Origin: Asterella californica
Lineage: Eukaryota > Streptophyta > Marchantiopsida > Marchantiales > Aytoniaceae
NCBI GenBank assembly: GCA_036924285.1
Contig: JAYKYS010000024.1
Location: 1,860,001-1,924,000, forward strand
Direction: 5' to 3'
DNA: 64,000 nucleotides
Each line of letters starts with the position of its first letter. Position 1 is the stretch's first letter. Both the position numbers and the translations under genes were made by a program. This document shows, one piece after another, positions 21,301 through 33,648 of the stretch. The notes below the pieces were generated by a model, which was not told the DNA's origin, ran no database searches, and saw only the letters and a program-made list of their open reading frames with translations.

Positions 21301-22880
21301 CTAATCGTGAATAAGCATCTCCAACCGGCTTTGGAGAATTTCTGTTGGAAGAGGACAAGCATAGTCTGTGGTTAAGATATATTGTTGTGATTGTTTAAGT
21401 CTTCTCTTGTGGTTGAGATAAAAAATGACCCAGCCATCTATTCTTCTGTGACTTAGCTGAGTTATATTATACTGATAAAAATTTATAAAAGACCAGTCAA
21501 GTATAAAAACCAAGACATCAACCATAACCCATGTTATACGCTACAGAGTATAAGACAAAACATCACGTGGAGTTATAGTCTGATATTAATAACCAGTTTT
21601 CACTCACCGGCAAAATATTTCCCAAGAACTAGATCACATGCATGTACGTTGAAACTAAATTACATGCACATTGAAGAAAGTTTAAAATTAGATTTAATTT
21701 TTGAAGAAGTTGACTGGTGTATTTATTATTCATTTCTCACCAGACCAAGCTAAAATAACGTATGACTGGTTCTGTTATAAAATAATTTATATCTTAAAAA
21801 TTAACATGTAAATACAAAGATGGAAAGGAACATAGATGAGTTATTGACTGTTCGAGACTCTCTCTGCTCTCTCCTCGAGGAAACCCTTACCGTCCATAAT
21901 CCACTCTTGGCAGGCGCTCCTGCTATACTAAATATGTAGGTGTGTAAATAATACCTTTTATCTTACCGTTATCTTGTCATTTAGCTGGAATGAATTTTGC
22001 ACTAGGTATTAACATTAGAATAGAGACCTGAGAAAACTATACATCGAATGAACTGAAGCATCCAGACTCCTAATTAAAAAGATACAAAAAGGAATGAAAA
22101 TTTATTAATTCTTTCAGTTTCAGTTTTGGCAAATCCTTCCACAAGGAAGAGTTTGGTAATCAATAAAGCTCTGCAATATGCATGTTTTTCATTAATAAAA
22201 TGAAATCATATGTCGTCAATTGCATGTTTTTTATGAATGATCTCTTTCTCGTTCTATGGTTGGTTCCATATTTCACGTCACTGTTTGATTGATGTTTTAC
22301 GTCATTTTGTTGTATCGGTCCAAGAAAGATTTCTATGGAATGACTTTTGTTCCATCCGCATCAGCAAACACGTATGATCTGAATAAAAACATGTAAGATG
22401 GACCGACAGCAATCTCTTTGGCTTTGAAACCCTTATAAAGTGAACTAACCCAAGGCCCGTCAGACAAAAGTTAGATTACACTAGAGACTACTTCTCCCGA
22501 GATGACAGTGGGTCGACCAACTCCACATAATAAAATCCTTAGCAAATGCTGTCCATTAGGCTATTAAGTCAGTCCAAGTTTTGGTATTCCAAAATCTTAC
22601 TTTGAATGCACAAAAACCACCTTAAGGAAACATCCTCATCAGAAACTACACTTGGACATTTCTAATTAAGAATAAAGGACTCTAATCGACCGAAGTATGC
22701 AAATGTGTTCCTTTTCTTCTCTAAGTTGTCTACACCAAGAAAAAGGTCAAAGATAAAGAATGAAGTTATCCCATCTCAAAACTGCAGCGCCAGATGAACA
22801 TGAGGGGTGTCATGATGTATGCTTCTCTTGCCTCAGAGTAGTAGATTTTATGTTACTTTATCACAAAAAAAGGTTGGATT
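18333..22880. other. AT-rich intergenic sequence
   Basis: No supported gene. Short ORFs at 20193-20489 (minus) and 20800-21075 (plus) have no recognisable family and no support from conservation. A small telomere-like inverted motif (ttagggttt at 19954-19962, aaaccctaa at 19971-19979) was seen. Confidence 0.5.
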
Positions 22881-22883
22881 TTT

Positions 22884-23085
22884 AAGCTTACCCATGTCTT
22901 CAGAATTCTATGTGCGTTCGAGAAGCTGATTCATATCTTCGAGTTCATCATAATTCATTCTATCTTATCGTCAAGGTTTGAATTTTAAGCTTACCCATGT
23001 CTTCAGGGTTCTATGTGCGCCCGAGAAGCTGATTCATATCGTCCAGTTTATCATCTATCATTCTTGTCGTCAGATTTATATCCAT
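22884..23085 (+). repeat. Tandem duplication, 103-bp unit
   Basis: The block beginning aagcttacccatgtcttcag occurs at 22884 and again at 22987, followed in both by tatgtgcg and gagaagctgattcatatc. The copies diverge by several substitutions. Confidence 0.7.
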
Positions 23086-23139
23086 AGGTCATTCTTCTTG
23101 TATAATAGAGAGGGAACTCAGTTCACTCACTCTGCCATC

Positions 23140-24366
23140 TGAGTGCGGATGAATGCAAGATTGACAGCGGAAAGTGGTTCGACTTTCCGGACTCTAACCA
23201 CAGTGCGCATGGCCTACTCGTTCACATAGACGTTGCGCAATGCTCTTTGATCATGCCCGATCAGCGAATATTGCTCGTGATACTTGCACCTGCTAACCTA
23301 CAGAAAGTATACCCACAGGTCCTCCAATCCTAGGTTGAGATCTAGAGCAACAAAGTAGACTGAATAAAAAACACATTTCAAACCAACCCTGGTCTAATCA
23401 CTTTATAAAAGACGAGCCTTTCCTGTTGGATTCGAAGTTCCGGCAACATCCACAATCTCTTGCGTTAAATGTCCTCTGGGAGGGAGAGATCTTTGGTTAT
23501 ATTTTCTTTCGCTCGCCTTTACATTAAGTTACTGGAAGACTCTTACATATAGGAGCTAATCGCATCCGACGCGCTGTTACCGGCTATCGTGTAGTAGATC
23601 TCAGAGTAACCTATTGGACAGGTCTGACCAAGTCCACATGATACTAAAGCACGTTTTAAGATCCGTAGACGCGGACCTAGGAGTGAACACGAGCCTCGAT
23701 ATCGTTTCCTGTTTATCGAATGGGACAGTTGAATAGCTGCTGGTGAGGTCATTCCTATTTACTTTATCGTGCCCGCGGAGAAACCGTAATGATAAGATAA
23801 AACCTGTGGTCCACAGGCTGCGACTTTGTGGCCCAGAGGAAGGTTCGAAGTTGCTTCTTGCACCACGTGGACTCTGATTCTACGGTTTTCTGAGAATCTA
23901 GGCCACTAGCCATGCTACGCATGTCCCAGAGCGCTAGACAATGCATTGCTGCAGTTATAGTGCGATGTGAAGTGGGTACGAATATGTAGATTTCTATCCA
24001 GTAGACCTGGGGTCGGCTTCAGATTCCAACTTACCATCACCTGCAGAAAAGGCCGGCGGTCCTTATCAGAAAACTCACCTACCTTCGCTTTCATCCATAT
24101 GCATCGGTAGGTCTTGCTTTGACTTTCGGCCGATGCTGTAATAATTATAACTTCCTTCTTTCTTCACACCTCAAGAAATCTTCGAAGCTGCGACTGTATG
24201 GGACTCATGGAGTCTTGCAAGAGATGAGCCCGTTTTTTCATTGATCGGATATCGATGTAGAAGCACCCGCAATGTACATTTTGCAGACGCTGTGAGCTGC
24301 ATTTCCATCTAACTGCTCGAGGTGACCTCTTAGCGCGCGCTTCATTGCTGTTTTACATTGACAGAA
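23140..24366 (+). repeat. Dispersed repeat, B unit (copy 1)
   Basis: This approximately 1.2-kb unit is related along its length to 35905-36835, 36836-37831, 54310-55001 and 55320-56600. Shared landmarks include gatcatgcccga, ctgagcctttcctgttgga-type sequence, gcatctgacgcgctgttac-type sequence and ggccggcggtccttatcag. It ends near 24366, together with the copy ending near 56600. No protein is evident. It may be a piece of an old non-autonomous element. Confidence 0.7.
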
Positions 24367-24382
24367 CATAAAATCGAGAAAC

Positions 24383-25860
24383 TTGATTCTTTCTTGGGGT
24401 TTGCCGGTACAAGGGGCCAAATATTCATTACCAGGGGGGAGATTAGTTTGTACGACTGGTTTCCAGAAGATCTTTCGTGTTGGGAATGAAACACTTCAAA
24501 GGTTGAAAGGTTTGCGAGGGAAAGATGTAAGGGTTGATGGTCGTGGAGGAAGACATGTTACTGCTGCAGCGGTTCTTTCTGATTGAGTGGTTACATTCTT
24601 TTTTCAAGAATCATGGTGAGTGGTTAGGGGACCAGTCAACTTATCATTTGCCAGGCAACTTCACAAAGTCTTGGGTCTATGACTATTACAAAACTGCTTT
24701 GGCGACAAAAGATCCTTCAAATACTCTAAATTTCTCTAGTTTCACAACGCATTGGAGGAAAGCATTCTGGGATGTCAAGATTCCTAAGAAAAATAAATTT
24801 GTTATTTGTGAAATCTTTTCAGAACTGAAAGCACGGCGTGTTCAGGGTTTCCTCCAGAGAAATAAGGGTACTTCTTACCTTTTTAGTAGTAGGTATTCTC
24901 TTAAATAAAATAACTTCTCAAAGTTATATCAACATTGTTCCGCAAGGTCTTCATGACTTGGCTGGGAATGTCATAGTAATTATTTATATGACATAATTAG
25001 AAGTGTTTTATGTTAACGATTGCTTCTGTATTTTCCTATCACCTCCTCCTGTAAATTCCTCTCGACTTTTTGCCCTCATAAAGTGGAAGTATATTTAAAG
25101 AACAAATTTGGACCCTTATGATGTATGTGTGCTAGTCATCATTAACCAAACATCTCAAGTATAACTTTATTTTTAGTGCTATTGCATTATGTTTCTTGCA
25201 GATATCGTCAGTCAAGGTTTAATGTTTCACCGGGAACAACTAATAGATGAGAAGGCGAAGTTAAGTAAACATCAACGAAAATATTTCAAAAGTACATGGG
25301 TGTTGTTATCGATGGAATGGATAAAGAAAGAGCGTGATACCTCATTGTCCTTCTCCTCCAGAAAACATAGACAGAGATTATCAGATGCCTGTGCATGTTG
25401 TTGGAGTCTTGGTTTTTAACCAAACTGTTCAAGCGAAGCGAAGGTTTCCGTGATGTTTGGTAATCTAAAGAGTGACGCTAATCTCATGATAACTGTTCTC
25501 CACAACATTATAAGTAGTTGGGAAGAACCTCTTCCTCTTGTCCTTTATCTGCAGTTGATAACACGACAAGTGAGAACGAAAATTATGCCATTTTCAGTTA
25601 CCTAGGTTTGCTTGTTGAACTAGGTATATTCAAGAAGGTCAGAATGGTCTTTTATTGATGGGCCACACCCACAATCAGATTGATCAAATGTTTAGCCGCT
25701 TCTCAGTTCGCTTGAGAAGAAAGAAATGCTTTAAGTTATCTTCTTTGGTGGTAACCATTGAATCATCCTATCGATCCAAACCTCAAGTGATAATTTTGAA
25801 GGAGACTTGGGACTTCACCAAATGTTTCATAAACCTACGCCTCTTCTAAGATAGATCAAC
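24383..25860 (+). pseudogene. Decayed DUF7869-type transposon gene
   Basis: Fragments in shifting frames match the layout of DUF7869-containing, transposon-associated proteins of plants and other eukaryotes. In order: VCTTGFQKIFRVGNETLQRL (from about 24440); WLHSFFKNH with the conserved-looking YHLPGNFTKSWVYDYYK (about 24590-24700); KIPKKNKFVICE (about 24780); KHQRKYFKSTW then VVIDGMDKER (about 25270-25335); DNTTSENENYAIFSYLG (about 25557); and GHTHNQIDQMFSRFS (about 25660-25704). A stop and frameshift break the region near 25635-25655, and other shifts occur near 24590 and 25300. A possible intron lies between about 24870 and 25201 (acceptor ttcttgcag). Family naming is from remembered motifs, not a search. 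Further decayed sequence may continue to about 26600. Confidence 0.55.
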
Positions 25861-28800
25861 TCGATCACGTTCAACTAGCAGTTCAGGATAGCCAAGGTTG
25901 AGGAGAAAACACGTCTTTGGAGCAACCAATATTCTACAGATGAGTTTTGGTTACAACGAGAGGGCATAGAGCATGTGGTAGCTCGTCCTGAGTTGAACAG
26001 GATCATGTTGAGTTCGGAGCAATATCCAATCAAATCTACTCCAAGGTGAAATGATCAGGGAGTGAAGGACAAGATGTTGCAAGTACATCGCAGCTTCAGA
26101 AAGCTTCAGATTTTCCCACGAGCAGAAACATATTTCATTTTTAATCAAAGTCAGTCTTCGCATGCCTTTTAAGTGTTGAGTCCAAGTTCTGGGGTGCGTT
26201 AGAACCGCAAGATGCTCAAGTCTTGAGGCACGAGAAGCAGAGATAGAACTCTTGGTTGAGACTAATCTTTGCGATGAGAGGACATTTGTTCAAAGGACAA
26301 GATTTATTCAGGTGCTTCTTGACCAGAGCCAGAGATAGACGTACATGACAAGCGGTATCATCCTGGTGACTTAAGCGAACTAGAGAGAAATCCTTTGTTG
26401 GCTATCGCTGCAGAGATGATGATCAAGAAAGACCATTTTTGAATCACGAAGGTTCTAGAAATAGTCACTCCGAAAGTGAGCTTAGAGAACCAAGAATTGT
26501 TTATGTCCACTGGTACACAACGGAGAGATGTGACATCTATGGAGGTCGTTATTTTCCGGAAGTCCTTAAAGATAAATAAAGCTAGGACAAACATACACTT
26601 CACAAACTTCTACACGTGAGTGACATTACATTCTTGGCCTTTGGCTTCCAACTTACAACTCGTTCACAGTTACGTGCTGTAACAATGAAAGTAATCCCGG
26701 ATAATCTCTTCTCATTTGAGCGGACTGCTTGATCTTTGGATCCAGAAACCTCACCTGTTGAAAGCAATGACAGACCTGATAAACTTATAGCATCTGTGGA
26801 TTCTTCATATTCAAGTTTTGTTCCGACTCAGATTTCAGTTTGTAGGCTTTAGCATGTTCAGAGGAACTCTCTTTAAGCCAAAGTTTGAACTGGTACGGAG
26901 GCCTTTATTTTATCATTGTCATCGATACGCATGACAATTCGTATAGGACATTTGTACTTCTGTCAACTCTTTTTGTTTTTGACCTCATAAACCGTGGACT
27001 GGTCAAGTTCTAGTTTCCTTCTTGCGGTTTTTTTTTTTTTTGGGTCTTTTTCCAGTTCATATATTATGGCCATGTCTGTACAAATATTATGTTTCTGGTC
27101 GCTTCATGATTTCTTGGTACTCTCACTTCTCTTAAGTTTCTGTACATGGGCCTTTGAGCTTTCTGCATCTTATGAAGATTAATTTCCGTGTAGATTACTT
27201 TTTTCTGTTTGTGTGATTGTATGCACTACTTGGTGTTGTTTTTTATTCACGTCACATCTTTCGCGTAGGATATGTACTCATGTTTCTGTCACGTGGAAGC
27301 ATATAAACAAGGTTGTCAGTTACAGATCATTAACAGCTGTCATAATTAGCTGAAACTGTCATCTTCTACATATCTTTTCAGTGCAACTCTCATATTTTTC
27401 ATCCGAGAAATGCAATAACTTTTTTGAAGATATATTTCTTAACATTTCGTCTGTTTTGCAGTCAACACCTTGATTTCATGATTTGGAGATGCATTTCTCA
27501 AAAATTTTTACCTAAGAATATGAGTGTATGTTTACACAAGCATCGACCTAGTTTAAACTAACATGTGTTAGAACATGACGAGTTTACAAATCAACGGTTT
27601 AAGTTCACACAAAGTTTAGGTCTAAACTACACTAATCATTGAATGAGGATAGGAGGTGTTCATCAAGCTTCACACCATGCCACATCAGATTACTGTACAT
27701 GTATATGTTATGTATGACCAATGTTTCAATGTTCCAAGTTGCAAGTACAGAAGGAGAAAATCCAAGTGTAATTGTTTCTCCATTGGAGGAGTTTGCATTA
27801 TTTCTTCGTGCATGTTGATAAACACTGTCGTGTGCATTTCAAGCTTCATCAACTATGACAATGCCATCATCAGTAATGATTCACTTTTATCTAATTTCTC
27901 TCGACAATGTTATCTTGCAAAAAAAGAAGATATGACTACGCCCTTTCCTCTCTATCTATTTCTATATTAACTTGATGGACGTTTCTTCAAGAACTCAAAT
28001 ATTTCCAGCAAGTATATCAGTCAGTTATAAACTCGCATAAGAAATCATAGTTAAAATTCTCGTCCAATTGATATAAGATTCTAGATTCAACGAGCAAGAC
28101 GTTGGATCCATGTGGATTTAGTAGTAGTCTCGTGACATCCTTTGGAAGTTTGGACTGGGCATTAACGTGACTATAGTACTGCGTACTATAGTCACGTTAA
28201 TTGTCATACTGAGTGAGGCACAAATTAGTTCAATTTAAGAAGTTACAAGTATGATACAATCCATCTGTTTAAATATATGTTTTATATTTGTATATTTATC
28301 TAATTATATAAAAGTAGACAAGAACAATCAAGATTCAAGGAGGATAACTGCGCAACCTTTAATTACATGTTGCATGAAGGTTAATTATGTAGTTAAAGGA
28401 AATCGTGAAACGATCTCAACCGTTGATTTTGCTCATATGAGCACAAGCTCCTACTTTATGTATCTTTTATATTGTATTATATTTTATATTTGTATTTATA
28501 TTTCTTATACATACAAATACTATATCAGAAACTTAAGAAGAAAATATTAGATCAAGGTAACCAGGCTACAACTACTAAGTTTTTCACACCATCTGTACTT
28601 GAACCGAAATCAAAATATTATTTTAGTCAAATTCTTTATTTGCATATCACGTTAAATGCATATATTTTTTATCCCACTTACCTATGCAATTAGAGAGTAG
28701 ATTGTAACTACTAAGTTCAGATTTCCAGATCACGCATGTGAAAATAATTGTTCTGCGGTAAAAAACTTGAATAAGTCGATAATTATCTTTTTCTGTCATG

Positions 28801-30801
28801 AAAACAGATAACTCATATTAGCAAAATATGCAACTTATAAGCAACATATGCATGTCATGCAGTTAAGATATCTCTTAGCTATACATATAGCTTCCAAGAT
28901 ATTATAATATACTTACCATATTAACTGTTTATCTTAAAAAATGTACTCGAAATCCAATCTTGAATCTTAAAAACAAATAGACGAACATTTGTTTCATACA
29001 CATTTCATAAGATGCATGCAAAAACCAGTTTTGAATACCACACCTACCAAAGCCATTTAGAATGTCAATGGCGTAACCTCCTTATACACAAGTAAAGAAC
29101 ATACCTCAAACTTTTGAGATACTTATGCAATCTTTTATTTCTTTCTATTTTTTTCCAAGGCTTATTTTTGATTGGTGCAGATATAGTTATTAATGTGGTC
29201 TTAGTTATGTAGTAATCAGCAAATAGGAAAGTCTCGAGCATAAACTGATAAAGAGTCGATGGGAAGATGTGTTTATTGACGACGACACAACAGAAGCATC
29301 ACACACTCGTAGTCTATAGAAAACTAATCTGAAAATATTGCACATAGAGGTATCGATGTGTGTTCAAATCATATGGAGAGATATTGCATTAGAACCATTT
29401 GCATGCAAATAGTTACTACACTCAATCTGACCCCTCTATTTGAATATATCTCTCTTCATTTTCCTTGCTTGCATCATTGTAAATTCTCTCTCGCTGTCCA
29501 ACTTATTTACAGCACGTCCAATTGCTTTTGAAAAGTTCATAAGATGATTCTCAGACTAAGTCGAGAATATAAAAGACCAGCCATAACCATTAGTTACGGA
29601 GACAAGCTAGCGAACTCAAAAGCTTATGACAAGTTCTTCCATAGTATACATCTCAAAAAAATTGTTATGATATGAGGAACGAGTTACCTATTATGTACAG
29701 AAATACTTCTAAAATAAATAAGTATCAATTTATTACTGATAAAAGTCAACATTTCTCTACGATCAGTAATTTCTCACTGATATCAATGGATTTATTGACA
29801 TCAGCTTGCTGTTACATGTTACATATCCCACACCCTCCAAGAAATGTTCTTTGCAGCAAAAATGAAGAAGAATGGTACGTACAGGATATGCATGCAAAAC
29901 AAGACAAAAAGTTCAAAAAGGTAAAAAATACATTCTCAAGAATGATAAGAAGTTTGATCAAATGAGGTCAGAAATGAAATAGTTCAAACATTTTATGTTC
30001 TCCAAGTTTCTCATCCTCATTTGTCCATTGTTTAGCATTTAATGTGGCATAGATCTTAAAGACTTAAATGACTTATAGTGTATATTGTTGTTGTAAAGAT
30101 AAATTCATTTAAAACATACTTAACACACTTAAGAAGCACTAAAATCAAATCTTGTAAAAGTATCTTTTTCTTAGAGCGTCATTTCCATAAGAAAACACAT
30201 CCCACTTAGTCTATTGTTTTTTTTCCAGAATGAAATATCCCCTTAACATTAATCATAAACGTTTAGAGATGATATTTAACCTCCCAATTAAAGAGGTTTT
30301 CTCTCTCGCGGCACTAACCAAGTACCTATTGTTCTAGCCACAAGAACTCTACAAGAGTTAATGATTAGAATGAATTGTTTGTGACTTTCTAAATTGTTAC
30401 ACATTCAAGAACTCACACAAACATTTTCTTTTTTGGACAAAGCACTTTCCACTCCCATACACGACACATCGGCTGTTGGCGTTAAGGTGTTAAAACGTAT
30501 TTTCGGTGGGTGCCGTGCCGTCGTGCCAATACACCCTTTAACGAGAACGTGTCTGTTTATTATTCAGAAACGTCTACGTCTCGTATAATATTAGTATATA
30601 GGTATTCACTACACTTACTTTACCAACATACTGAAATTAGTACGATTGTTGTGTGTCTCGTTTGGAAGCCAGATATCGTTAACTCGAAACCAGGATCAGA
30701 CAGAATAGCAGATATTTTCGTTAAGTCTTAGACGACTTTAATCTCAATAATAAGAATAAATTATCTTTAAATTATCACTCTGAGATAAAAAAAAACATGA
30801 T
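25861..30801. other. AT-rich intergenic sequence
   Basis: No supported gene. The first ~700 bases may be the decayed 3' part of the DUF7869-type gene. Small ORFs (for example 27656-27970 and 28251-28550) are AT-rich with no known motif. A perfect hairpin at 28161-28201 is listed separately. Confidence 0.5.
28161..28201. repeat. Perfect 19-bp inverted repeat with 3-base loop
   Basis: The arm attaacgtgactatagtac (28161-28179) is exactly complementary to 28183-28201, with loop tgc. There is no mismatch in 38 paired bases. No coding sequence or flanking duplication is apparent. Confidence 0.85.
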
Positions 30802-30832
30802 TGCAAGGAAGTCTTGATGCGGTTAATATGCA
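30802..30832 (+). repeat. Left terminal direct repeat of Replitron
   Basis: It contains tgcaaggaagt (30802-30812) and gcggttaatatgca (30819-30832). Both motifs recur in the same order at 33649-33690, with a wider gap between them. Confidence 0.6.
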
Positions 30833-30960
30833 TAGAAAGTACACATATCGGCGGGGGCCGGATAAGGACAAGCGTGTGTAGCGGCTCGTTTTAGGGTTGG
30901 TGTGGCGTGGGTAAGTGGGGGTTGTTTTTGAAAATGGACGGCTGAGGCGGATTAATTTAT

Positions 30961-31170
30961 CGTTCGGCGTTAGGACGGGGTGCCGTTACGCGTTCGGTGT
31001 TAGCACGTATAATCTTTTCCACGGGCTCGACCTAATCGCTGTGGTGTTGGGCGTATTAATTATGTGCGGGGTGCCGTTACTCGTTCGGCGTTAGGACGGG
31101 GTGCCGTTACTCGTTCGGTGTTAGCACGTATAATCTTTTGCGCGGGCTCGACCTAATCGCTGTGGTGTTA
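30961..31170 (+). repeat. Subterminal tandem repeat, 121-bp unit
   Basis: The block starting cgttcggcgttaggacgggg occurs at 30961 and 31082. Both copies contain gttagcacgtataatctttt and gggctcgacctaatcgctgt. A partial extra copy of ggggtgccgttac lies between them. The array could hold Rep binding sites. Confidence 0.85.
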
Positions 31171-31749
31171 GTCGGTCGGTGTTGTCATAGGCGTGATGAT
31201 TTCGTCGTCGTTGGCTGCGGTCGATTGATTTCATCGTCGTGTGTGCGGTGGTTGCTGGCCTTCGTTGTTTGGATCTGGTCCGTGATTGTTTCATTGTGCA
31301 GGTAGGGTCGCTGCGCGGTTTTTGCACGATCGGTGTCACTGCTGCGCGGTTTGTCGATCCAGGTGGTTTTGCTTCTCGACCTTTCGGGTTTTGTCTCTGC
31401 TTCTTGTGCAGGCAGTGTGGTGCGCGGGTTATGCTTCTCGTGCAGACGGTATGGTGCAGGCGGTATGGTGGACGGTTTTTTGGGGGATCGGTGTCGTGCG
31501 AGGGCTGGTCGTTGTGTTGCGCGGTTTCTCGATGGCTGTGTGCAATGTTCGATCTGGTTTTTGATGTGCTGCTGGCTGTAGTCCTTCGGTTGTGTCCAAT
31601 GGGTGTGACATGCACGGGGGTAGCCTGCTGGCGTGCTACCAGGTACGCGTTTTGTTTGTTTTGTTGGCGATGGTGCAGAGGAGCGATCCCGAGGTCTGTG
31701 CTATCACTTTATCCCGAGGTCTGTGTTTTGATTTTTGTCTTCTGCAACG
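31171..31749 (+). other. Replitron 5' leader, GC-rich with short repeats
   Basis: This sequence precedes the Rep ORF and carries short internal repeats such as tgcgcggttt, atcggtgtc and gtatggtg. The phrase atcccgaggtctgtg occurs twice just before the gene. Long ORFs are open on both strands, as expected from repetitive GC-rich DNA, and are not called. It probably holds the promoter and 5' UTR. Confidence 0.5.
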
Positions 31750-33276
31750 ATGTCTGATGTTACAGAGGATTCTGAAGGTGTTTGTGAGGGGGAGGAAGTC
31801 GGGGAAACGGTAGGCAGTGCCGAGGAAGTGAGCACTGCTGATGAAACTATCGATGCCGCTTTAGATTATGAGTTTTTGGATCTTAGCGGCGATAGTCCCC
31901 GTTTTCCTCCGTTGTGGTCTTCACCACCTATGCTTTCCTTCGATCAGCAGTGCCTACAGCGCAGTCGCACTTACGTATATCTGCAGTTGGAGTTCTCGCA
32001 GGATCCTCCGGTGTTTTTAATGAAGTTCGATTACGTTCTGATAGGGCGGACGTGTAGTCCCTGTGTTTTACACCCTGTTCCATTTCAGTCGTTGGCCGGT
32101 CCATTTCGGTTTTTCTCCTATTCCCTGGATAACTTGTATTTGTACTTGCAGGACAGGCGGTTCCGGATGTTTTCTTATCCCGCATATTTTACTCGTGGTG
32201 ATGGTTGTTTAAGGTCCACTGTGCATGGAGTTTTTCGCTTTTATTGTCATCCTTGCGTGTGTACACAAGTGGACCTCGAGGAGAGTGTTGTAATGTGTCG
32301 GCATTTCTCCCCCTCTCCCACGATGTCTCTCCGTCGAGAAGCAAGGGCTAGGCGTCCCAACCTAGAGGTTTCTGTCACTGTTTGTACAACCGGTCGTGAC
32401 CTCGATGTTGCATATTTTGCTGTTATTTCTGATTTTCTGAAGAAGCAATGTTTATCAGGGATATTTTCCATCGAGAGGGGTGGGTCTCTTCTCCATCTTC
32501 ACTTCCAGGGTGTGATCTGTATATATGCCAAGTCCTCTGTGCAGGTGAAGAAACGAATCTATCAAGCATTGGGGTGGGACAAGGAGAGACCAGTCGGTGC
32601 TGAGGTTTGTATAAAGGTCCTCTCCAACAAAGGTATCCATACCTTTGTTGGAATGGTTGGCTATTGTCTTAAGGACGCGGACCAGGAGCATCACCAGGCT
32701 GTAAGTAAAAATATTAGTGATAGTATGCTGCAGGACGGCAAGGAACTGTTTATGCTGATGGGGGCTGCCGAGACAAAGAATCGGGTGGAGTTGACATACT
32801 TAAACATTCTCCCCCGCGCACTGCAGTATAACAGGTACAAAAGTCGCAATCCTCTATCCACAACCTTTCCTCGGTGTTTGCGAGCGATGCTGACGTCTGG
32901 CAAGTACACAGCATCTCCTCGGTGGCTGACCCAGGCAGGTATGCAGAAGAGCCGCTCCGATTCGTTGTGGAATTCGTTCATAAGGCCCGAAGAGGTTACT
33001 GCAGGTGATATCGATAATATTTTTTTCTTCCGCGACAGTGGTCGCTGTCCCCATTGTTCGCACAGGTACTTCTCAAGAACGAGCAAGCAGGAAGTGGAGA
33101 GCGAAGTGGAAGTTCCAGGCGTCCCCGAGCAGGAAGATGTAGCTGTGGGCACTGAGAGTCCAGTCGATGAAGGGAACGATATGTTCACTGCGGAGCAGCT
33201 CCCCGAGTTTATTCCGCTGACCGATGTCCTGACGCGATGCACAGGACACGAGAGGGGCCTAGGTGACGTCGAGTAG
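31750..33276 (+). CDS. Replitron Rep protein, Y1 HUH endonuclease (508 aa)
   Basis: This is the likely transposase, a single-strand nicking and joining enzyme. The HUH metal-binding motif is HLH in LLHLHFQG (first His codon at 32494). The catalytic tyrosine motif is GYCLKD with Tyr at 32662-32664 and Lys three residues later, the YxxK arrangement of Y1 Rep proteins. The spacing of 56 residues is normal for a Rep domain. The preceding strand LEVSVTVCT (about 32362-32388) fits Rep motif I. The N-terminal ~35 residues are acidic, and a cysteine-rich region (CHPCVC, MCRHF) precedes the Rep domain. A CPHCSH zinc-like motif lies near the C-terminus (about 33046). No helicase or S3H ATPase motif is present, unlike Helitron or CRESS Rep proteins. 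ATG at 31750 is the first in frame, and the ORF has no break, so the copy may be functional. Confidence 0.8.
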   Translation: MSDVTEDSEGVCEGEEVGETVGSAEEVSTADETIDAALDYEFLDLSGDSPRFPPLWSSPPMLSFDQQCLQRSRTYVYLQLEFSQDPPVFLMKFDYVLIGRTCSPCVLHPVPFQSLAGPFRFFSYSLDNLYLYLQDRRFRMFSYPAYFTRGDGCLRSTVHGVFRFYCHPCVCTQVDLEESVVMCRHFSPSPTMSLRREARARRPNLEVSVTVCTTGRDLDVAYFAVISDFLKKQCLSGIFSIERGGSLLHLHFQGVICIYAKSSVQVKKRIYQALGWDKERPVGAEVCIKVLSNKGIHTFVGMVGYCLKDADQEHHQAVSKNISDSMLQDGKELFMLMGAAETKNRVELTYLNILPRALQYNRYKSRNPLSTTFPRCLRAMLTSGKYTASPRWLTQAGMQKSRSDSLWNSFIRPEEVTAGDIDNIFFFRDSGRCPHCSHRYFSRTSKQEVESEVEVPGVPEQEDVAVGTESPVDEGNDMFTAEQLPEFIPLTDVLTRCTGHERGLGDVE

Positions 33277-33386
33277 ACAGGCTATTACATATACAGACTT
33301 TTTATCGACAGTGTGGTGTTGGGCCTAGGTCACGTCGAGTAGACAGGCTATTACATATACAGAGTTTTTATCGACAGGTTTTTTAG
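33255..33386 (+). repeat. 3' tandem direct repeat, 66-bp unit
   Basis: Two near-identical copies start gggcctagg at 33255 and 33321 and share gagtagacaggctattac and tttttatcgacag. The Rep stop codon (33274-33276) lies in the first copy. The repeats lie in the 3' UTR side of the element. Confidence 0.9.
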
Positions 33387-33483
33387 AGTCTTGAAGAGTA
33401 GACAGAATAGTTTGTACATCAAGTGTCAATTGCAACAGTGGCTGGAGAGTATTGTACTTTTTCTTTGTGTGAAATAAAGCCAC

Positions 33484-33499
33484 GGGGTCACCGTACCCC
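33484..33499 (+). repeat. Small hairpin near Replitron 3' end
   Basis: ggggt (33484-33488) pairs with acccc (33495-33499) around a 6-base loop. It follows an aataaa-like polyadenylation signal at about 33474. The stem is short, so it is only suggestive. Confidence 0.35.
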
Positions 33500-33648
33500 T
33501 TTCATCTTCAAAAACGTTCGCAGAAAAAACCCCACCTTCACACGTCCAAAAAAGGCCAATCCCTCGTCTCGGCAGGCCACTGGCGGACGGCAATAAATAC
33601 GAAGCCGCAAAAATTAACTTCAAGAACGAAACTGGGTGACGACTATAA

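Noticed and set aside
30660..30731. Copia RNase H C-terminal fragment (DRIADIFVKS)
   Set aside because: Only about ten residues resemble the ADIFTKS end of Copia, with nothing recognisable upstream; this is too short to support.
31239..31757. 172-aa Cys/Trp-rich ORF upstream of the Rep gene
   Set aside because: It lies in repeat-rich GC-rich leader DNA that is open on both strands, its start is arbitrary and it runs into the Rep gene start in another frame. It has no known domain.
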